DNA of 11,764 nucleotides, taken from NCBI GenBank assembly GCA_021805265.1, contig JAJZFR010000200.1:1-11764 (forward strand), written 5' to 3'. The translations under genes and the position numbers were made by a program. Origin of the DNA: Acidobacteriota bacterium. GTDB taxonomy: Bacteria; Acidobacteriota; Terriglobia; Terriglobales; Acidobacteriaceae. Below are positions 7,671 to 11,764 of this stretch, in pieces. Under the pieces are notes generated by a model. The model ran no database searches. It was not told the DNA's origin and was given only the letters and a program-made list of their open reading frames with translations. Position 1 is the first letter of the stretch; every line of letters begins with the position of its first letter.

Positions 7671-9290
7671 ATGTCCCGGCTTGTTCGGCGCTCTGCGCTT
7701 TCGGCATTGCTGTTCTGCGGCCTTCTCGCCAGCTCACACTGTGGGCTGGCGCAGGATGCTGAAGACTGGCTTGAAAGAGCGAGCGCCGCGCAGTCTGCGG
7801 GCAACTTTGCCGACGCCGCAAAGGATTATGCCCAGGCAACCATTCTCTCCCCCGATGTTCCCGAGTTATGGTCCAATCGCGGCGTAATGGAATATATGGC
7901 CGGGCAACTCGATGCCTCCGTCGCCAGCCTGAAAAAGGCTCTGCAGTTGAAGCCGGGTCTCTACGCCCCAATGGTTTTTCTGGGCAAGGCGTACGTCCGG
8001 CTTGGCAAGCCTGCGCTGGCGATTCCCTGGCTCAACCAGGCTCACGCGATCCAACCCAGGGATACAGAAGTGCTGATTGCCCTGGCCCGAGCCAACGCGG
8101 ACCTCGGCAACCGACGCGTAGCGATTGGCTTGTACTCCGACACAACTCGAATCGACGCGCGCAACTCCGTCGCCTGGTTTGGACTTGGCGTTTCGTCGCT
8201 CGATGTCATTACCGCAGACGGCCGCAAACTGGCAACCACGCAGCCAGATTCCCTCTGGGCGCGCGCCCTTCATGCCGATGAACTGCTCGTCCAGGGAAGA
8301 CCCGTCGAGGCGACCGACCGCTATCGAACGGCATGGAGCCTAGCCTCCCCATCGCAACGCGCAACCCTCATGCAGGCTCTCAACTGGATGGAATCCAACC
8401 CCGACCTCTACCCGCTCCCGCAAAACTCCCAGGATGCCCTGCGGAAACTGATTGCGGACTTCAGCGCCGCGCCAGCCAATCCCGCTTCGCCATCCTGCGA
8501 AGCCATTGAACCCTCTTCCGATACAGGCTCGGAAGTGAGTTCAGGGAAGCTCATGCACCAGGCAGAATGCGCCTATTGGAGTGGGGACTATCCAGGCAGT
8601 TCCAATCTCGCGGGAAAGCTGCTGCGCAGAGACCCCACGAATGCCGAGGCGCTCTACTGGTCCATCAAAGCCAACGAGAGGATAGCTGTAGCCGCGCTTT
8701 CCCGCTTTGAAGAGATCAACCCGCAGTCCTCCAAGGACTATGTGATGGTGGGCGACCTCTACCGACTTCAAAAGCAGATGGATAATGCGCTCAAGGAATA
8801 CAACAAGGCGCTGGCGATTGATCCTCACGATCTATCCGCATTGATGGGGTCCGCAGATGCCTACTTCGAAAATGGCAATCTCGATCAAGCCGCCGCCCTC
8901 GATCAGTCCGCGCTCGACAACCGGCCACAGGACGTGCAGCTCAACCTCCTCATGGCCGATATTCTTGCAGCCAGAAATCAATTTGACCTGGCGAAGCCAT
9001 ACCTGGACAAATGTCTCGATGCGCCGCCTGAGTTGCAGTCCCGCGTCCATGCCTTGCTGGGCCGCGCCGCAGCCGAAGAGGGAAAGACAAAAGAGGCAAT
9101 TCACCAGTTTGAACTGGCCCTGCCTGGAGACAAGGACGGCAGTGTCCACTACCAGCTTTCACGCCTCTATCAGAAGGTGGGTGAACTGGCAAAAATGAGA
9201 CAGGCACAGGCCGAGGCAAAAAGCCTGATGCACAAGCGCGACGCAAATGCGGCCATCGCAATTCGCGAAGCAACCGCACCCGAACCGTAA
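7671..9290 (+). CDS. Exported tetratricopeptide repeat (TPR) protein
   Basis: The 539-residue protein has a basic N-terminus (MSRLVRR) and a hydrophobic stretch at about 8-22, likely cleaved near GLAQ (about 28); there is no convincing lipobox, so it is probably a soluble periplasmic protein. TPR units can be seen at about 33-66, 67-100, 101-134 and 135-168, a degenerate part at about 195-240, then a second array from about 356 to 505 (for example NALKEYNKALAIDPHD). The middle (about 250-300) is a Pro/Ser-rich linker with two Cys (276, 300). TPR arrays bind other proteins, so a scaffold or accessory role for the adjacent receptor or its cargo is plausible. It begins 13 bases after the receptor stop, which suggests one operon. 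A TTG at 7659 could be the start, adding four residues; neither start has a strong ribosome binding site, so translational coupling is possible. Confidence 0.87.
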   Translation: MSRLVRRSALSALLFCGLLASSHCGLAQDAEDWLERASAAQSAGNFADAAKDYAQATILSPDVPELWSNRGVMEYMAGQLDASVASLKKALQLKPGLYAPMVFLGKAYVRLGKPALAIPWLNQAHAIQPRDTEVLIALARANADLGNRRVAIGLYSDTTRIDARNSVAWFGLGVSSLDVITADGRKLATTQPDSLWARALHADELLVQGRPVEATDRYRTAWSLASPSQRATLMQALNWMESNPDLYPLPQNSQDALRKLIADFSAAPANPASPSCEAIEPSSDTGSEVSSGKLMHQAECAYWSGDYPGSSNLAGKLLRRDPTNAEALYWSIKANERIAVAALSRFEEINPQSSKDYVMVGDLYRLQKQMDNALKEYNKALAIDPHDLSALMGSADAYFENGNLDQAAALDQSALDNRPQDVQLNLLMADILAARNQFDLAKPYLDKCLDAPPELQSRVHALLGRAAAEEGKTKEAIHQFELALPGDKDGSVHYQLSRLYQKVGELAKMRQAQAEAKSLMHKRDANAAIAIREATAPEP

Positions 9291-9618
9291 AAATCCGCGC
9301 CAGAGATACTCTCCAGAAGCAACCTGCAGCATCCGCCCCGCCAATTCATCTTGGTGCCTAGAGCTTTCCATTCGCCGCTCCGATGATCTGTTTTTTATGC
9401 CTGCCGATCAATCGCCAATTCCGGGCGGCCACAACGGTGGTCGGTGTAGGGTGCAACATCCATGCCATTCGCGGGAGTACTGTCCGAAATCGAACACGGC
9501 TCTCCATTAGCGGTCACTCCGAATAGCCTGGAAAACAGGAAAACGGCGCGGAAGCCTTTTCTTTTCAGCGTTTCCTCGGATGCCGCGTTTGGCATCACAA
9601 CTGCTCTATCCCTAAGCG
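9291..9618. other. Gap between TPR and efflux operons
   Basis: I see no convincing gene in these 328 bases. Open frames here are the 5' ends of shadows of the adaptor gene. The region should contain the end of the receptor/TPR transcript and the start of the adaptor transcript. A 7-bp stem with one G-T pair (9426-9432 with 9437-9443) and a bulged stem with a following T-rich stretch (9539-9566) are the only structures noticed. No clear promoter could be assigned. Confidence 0.5.
9539..9566 (+). terminator. Weak candidate terminator in the gap
   Basis: GAAAA-C-GGC (9539-9547, C bulged) pairs with GCC-TTTTC (9554-9561) around a 6-base loop, followed by TTTTC (9562-9566). It could end the receptor/TPR transcript, but it lies about 250 bases after that stop and about 50 bases before the adaptor start, so it may instead be part of the adaptor leader. 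Confidence 0.25.
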
Positions 9619-10887
9619 ATGGATATTGCGCGACCGGACTTGAAGCAACAGAAGAGGCGTCGCCTGCTCCTTTGGAGCGGCGCGGCAGTGGTGGTGGTGG
9701 GAATCGCCGGGGTACTGGTGTCGCGGCTGAAGCCGGCTGCGCCGACGGTGGATCGCTCGACCATCTGGACCGATACCGTAAAGCGTGGGCCGATGATCCG
9801 CCAGGTGCGTGGCTCGACCGGAATGCTGGTGCCGCGCGAGGATTCGATCGAGCTGATTCCTTCCCAGACCGACGCAACGGTTGTGCGCATCCGGGTTCTT
9901 CCCGGAGCGCTGGTCACGCCGAATACGGTGCTCATGGACCTTGCCGATCCGCAGCTCCAGCAACAGCTTTTGAGTGCGCAACTGACGCTGAAGGCTGCGG
10001 AGGCGGATTACAAGAGTTTGCAGGCGTCGCTGGAGAGCACACTGATGGACAAGAAGACTGCCGCTGCCCAGGTCAACGCAGAATACAGGCAGGACAAGCT
10101 GCAAGCGCAGACAGATAAGGCGCTCTTTGATCTGGGAGTCATCTCCGGGCTGGCTTATGACAAGTCCAGGGGCATCGGCGATCAGCTTGCCGAACAACAT
10201 GCGCTGAGTCAGGAACAGTTGGCCGTCAACCAGAAGGCGATTGAGGTGCAGCTTTCTTCGGCTCAGGCTAAGGTGGATCAGGCCAAAGCGCTGCTGGGCC
10301 TGTACGAGAAGCAGACCGCCGCGCTGGAAGTGCGATCGACCATCTCCGGGATTCTGGCGCCTCTCGCGACACCGCTCCAGGTGGGTCAGCATGTGACCGC
10401 AGGTACGTCGCTGGCCGAGGTGATCCAGAGCGGCAAACTGAAGGCGGCGCTCCAGATTGCCGAAACCCAGGCGCGCGATATTCAGATCGGCCAGCCCGCC
10501 TCGATCGACACTCACAACGGCGTGATTCCCGGTCACGTGACGCGCATCGATCCGGCGGTGGTGAACGGAACGCGCACCGTGGACGTGATGCTGGATGGCC
10601 CGCTTCCGCCGGGTGCCGTGCCGCAGTTGAGCGTGGACGGGACGATCGATCTCGAGCGGCTCAGGGATGTGCTCTACGTGGGCCGCCCGGCGCTCGGCAA
10701 TGAGAACTCGACCTTGAGCCTGTTCAAACTCGATCCCGATGGCAAAGGCGCAACGCGGGTTTCGGTCAAGGTGGGCCGCGCCTCGGTCAACAACATTCAG
10801 GTGCTCGATGGGCTGAAGGAGGGCGACACCGTGATTCTGTCGGATATGTCGCGTTACGACAATGTGGACCGGGTAAGGCTGGACTGA
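9619..10887 (+). CDS. Periplasmic adaptor (membrane fusion) protein, MacA/HlyD family
   Basis: This 422-residue protein links an inner-membrane transporter to an outer-membrane channel. A basic stretch KQQKRRR (9-15) precedes one membrane helix (about 16-36), so it is anchored rather than lipid-modified. Two half lipoyl-like motifs (about 77-110 and 237-268, the second with ISGILAPLATPLQVGQHV) flank an alpha-helical hairpin (about 111-235, Gln/Ala/Lys-rich, coiled-coil-like). A beta-barrel (about 270-345) and a membrane-proximal domain (about 346-422, with LDGLKEGDTVIL) follow. The length suits the family. The ATG at 9619 is the only possible early start, since a stop codon lies in frame 6 bases upstream; its ribosome binding site is weak. 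It is followed by an ATPase and a probable permease, the usual MacAB-like set. The substrate could be a drug, a peptide or a lipid and is not shown. Confidence 0.9.
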   Translation: MDIARPDLKQQKRRRLLLWSGAAVVVVGIAGVLVSRLKPAAPTVDRSTIWTDTVKRGPMIRQVRGSTGMLVPREDSIELIPSQTDATVVRIRVLPGALVTPNTVLMDLADPQLQQQLLSAQLTLKAAEADYKSLQASLESTLMDKKTAAAQVNAEYRQDKLQAQTDKALFDLGVISGLAYDKSRGIGDQLAEQHALSQEQLAVNQKAIEVQLSSAQAKVDQAKALLGLYEKQTAALEVRSTISGILAPLATPLQVGQHVTAGTSLAEVIQSGKLKAALQIAETQARDIQIGQPASIDTHNGVIPGHVTRIDPAVVNGTRTVDVMLDGPLPPGAVPQLSVDGTIDLERLRDVLYVGRPALGNENSTLSLFKLDPDGKGATRVSVKVGRASVNNIQVLDGLKEGDTVILSDMSRYDNVDRVRLD

Positions 10888-10917
10888 ACGCGGCTGGACT
10901 GAACGCGGCTGGAATGA
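10877..10917 (+). repeat. 15-bp tandem repeat (2.7 copies) across the adaptor stop codon
   Basis: GGCTGGACTGAACGC occurs at 10877-10891 and 10892-10906, then partially at 10907-10917 (GGCTGGAATGA, one mismatch). Each copy contains TGA in the reading frame of the adaptor gene, so the stop codon (10885-10887) is followed by two in-frame copies. This looks like a recent slippage or duplication. Confidence 0.85.
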
Positions 10918-10999
10918 TCCCGGTGAAACCAGCGGGCGGGGAATTTCGTATCAGCACACAAGGTGGATTGCACTACGAAAACAACAGGAGGGGAGCAGC

Positions 11000-11722
11000 A
11001 TGACGACGAATGACAACATGATTGAGATCGAGGGGTTGACCAAGGTCTTCTACACCGACGAGGTGGAGACGCACGCGCTCTCCGGCATTCACCTGACCAT
11101 CGCGCGCGGCGAGTATGTGGCGATGAGCGGCCCCTCGGGCTGCGGCAAGTCAACGCTGCTGTCGATTCTGGGCCTGCTCGACACGCCCACCGGCGGACGC
11201 TACAGGCTGAACGGCAATCCGGTCGAAAGTCTCGGCTTCGGCGAGCGCTCGCGCATCCGCAATCAGGAGATCGGCTTCATCTTCCAGAGCTTCAACCTGA
11301 TCGGCGATCTGACGGTGGAAGAGAATGTCGAGCTGCCGCTCACCTATCGCGCGGGCATGCCGTCGGCCGAGCGCAAGAAGCGGGCGAAGGAGGCGCTCGA
11401 GCGCGTGAACATGGCGCATCGCATGCGCCACTATCCGGCGCAACTCTCCGGCGGCCAGCAGCAGCGCGTGGCCGTAGCGCGTGCGCTCGCCGGTTCGCCA
11501 TCCATCCTGTTGGCCGATGAGCCAACCGGCAACCTCGACTCGAAAAACGGCGAGGCAGTGATGCACCTGCTCGCAGACCTCCACCGCGAAGGCTCGACCA
11601 TCTGCATGGTGACGCACGATCCGCGCTTCGCCCGCCACGCCCAGCGCGAGGTCCATCTCTTCGACGGCAAAGTAGTCTCCGAGGACGACCTGAGAAAGCT
11701 GACCGAAGAAGTGGAGGCGTAA
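11000..11722 (+). CDS. ABC transporter ATP-binding protein, MacB/LolD type
   Basis: This 240-residue cytoplasmic ATPase has all the expected motifs: Walker A GPSGCGKST (44-52), Q-loop Gln in FIFQ (96), signature LSGGQ (149-153), Walker B ILLADE (169-174) and the switch His in VTHD (206). The phrase ADEPTGNLDS and the length are typical of the MacB/LolD/FtsE group, which power exporters with FtsX-like permeases. ATG 11000 is supported by AGGAGG at 10986-10991, 8 bases upstream. It follows the adaptor gene by 112 bases and precedes the next start by two bases, so the ATPase and the permease are surely co-translated. As a separate polypeptide it differs from E. coli MacB, where ATPase and permease are fused. 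The transported substrate is unknown. Confidence 0.96.
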   Translation: MTTNDNMIEIEGLTKVFYTDEVETHALSGIHLTIARGEYVAMSGPSGCGKSTLLSILGLLDTPTGGRYRLNGNPVESLGFGERSRIRNQEIGFIFQSFNLIGDLTVEENVELPLTYRAGMPSAERKKRAKEALERVNMAHRMRHYPAQLSGGQQQRVAVARALAGSPSILLADEPTGNLDSKNGEAVMHLLADLHREGSTICMVTHDPRFARHAQREVHLFDGKVVSEDDLRKLTEEVEA

Positions 11723-11724
11723 CC

Positions 11725-11764
11725 ATGTTGGGAACCAGGCTTGTCACCCTGTTTGCAACTGTGC
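11725..11764 (+). CDS. Start of a probable ABC permease gene (truncated by window edge)
   Basis: An ATG two bases after the ATPase stop is preceded by GGAGG (11713-11717) at 7 bases and opens a frame that runs to the window end (MLGTRLVTLFATV). Only 13 residues are visible, so the product cannot be identified from sequence. The position after an adaptor and a MacB-type ATPase makes a FtsX/MacB-like permease the most likely product. Confidence 0.6.
   Translation, partial: MLGTRLVTLFATV

Noticed and set aside
9426..9443. 7-bp stem-loop in the gap after the TPR gene
   Set aside because: No T-run follows, one pair is G-T, and the position is far from the TPR stop; not enough to call a terminator.
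9462..10118. Plus-strand open frame overlapping the adaptor start
   Set aside because: It runs in another frame of the adaptor gene, has no recognisable domain and is low in complexity.
1..11764. CRISPR array, tRNA/rRNA, transposon ends or integrase
   Set aside because: No regularly spaced repeats, cloverleaf-like sequences, terminal inverted repeats with a transposase, or recombinase motifs were seen.

Overview
The window looks like chromosomal DNA of an Acidobacteriota bacterium, probably of the Terriglobia (Acidobacterium/Granulicella/Edaphobacter type). This rests on protein families, not on a marker gene. The clues are an ADOP-type ABC permease end, a very large TonB-dependent receptor with an N-terminal carboxypeptidase-regulatory-like domain, a membrane-anchored regulator carrying the winged-helix-like N-terminal domain common in this phylum, and a periplasmic TPR protein next to the receptor. 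No rRNA, tRNA, CRISPR array, transposase or integrase was seen.

Layout: (1) 1-459 (+), the C-terminal end of an ABC transporter permease that starts outside the window. (2) 498-2201 (-), a secreted GH28-like parallel beta-helix glycoside hydrolase, convergent with the permease. (3) 2202-2504, a gap with candidate operator repeats. (4) 2505-3821 (-), a membrane-spanning regulator with a cytoplasmic DNA-binding-like domain and an extracytoplasmic domain. (5) 3822-4051, a divergent promoter region with more repeats and a long imperfect inverted repeat. (6) 4052-7657 (+), the TonB-dependent receptor, followed within 13 bases by (7) 7671-9290 (+), an exported TPR protein. (8) 9291-9618, a gap. (9) 9619-10887, 11000-11722 and 11725-end (+), a MacA/HlyD-like adaptor, a MacB/LolD-type ATPase and the first codons of a probable permease: a tripartite-type efflux or export operon cut by the window edge.

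The central block (2-7) reads as a compact glycan, possibly pectin, acquisition locus. The hydrolase would cleave a polymer outside the inner membrane, the receptor would import oligosaccharides across the outer membrane, the TPR protein would act in the periplasm, and the membrane regulator may sense the process. No SusD-like protein is visible. The glycan assignment depends on the hydrolase fold; the regulatory link is inference from gene order and shared intergenic repeats.

The most notable points are 10-bp-periodic GTAC-containing direct repeats on both sides of the regulator gene, which share an exact 10-mer; a hydrolase that keeps the GH28 acidic residues but lacks the GHG motif; and a 15-bp tandem duplication that copies the stop codon of the adaptor gene. 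I did not find a clearly new defence or mobile system.
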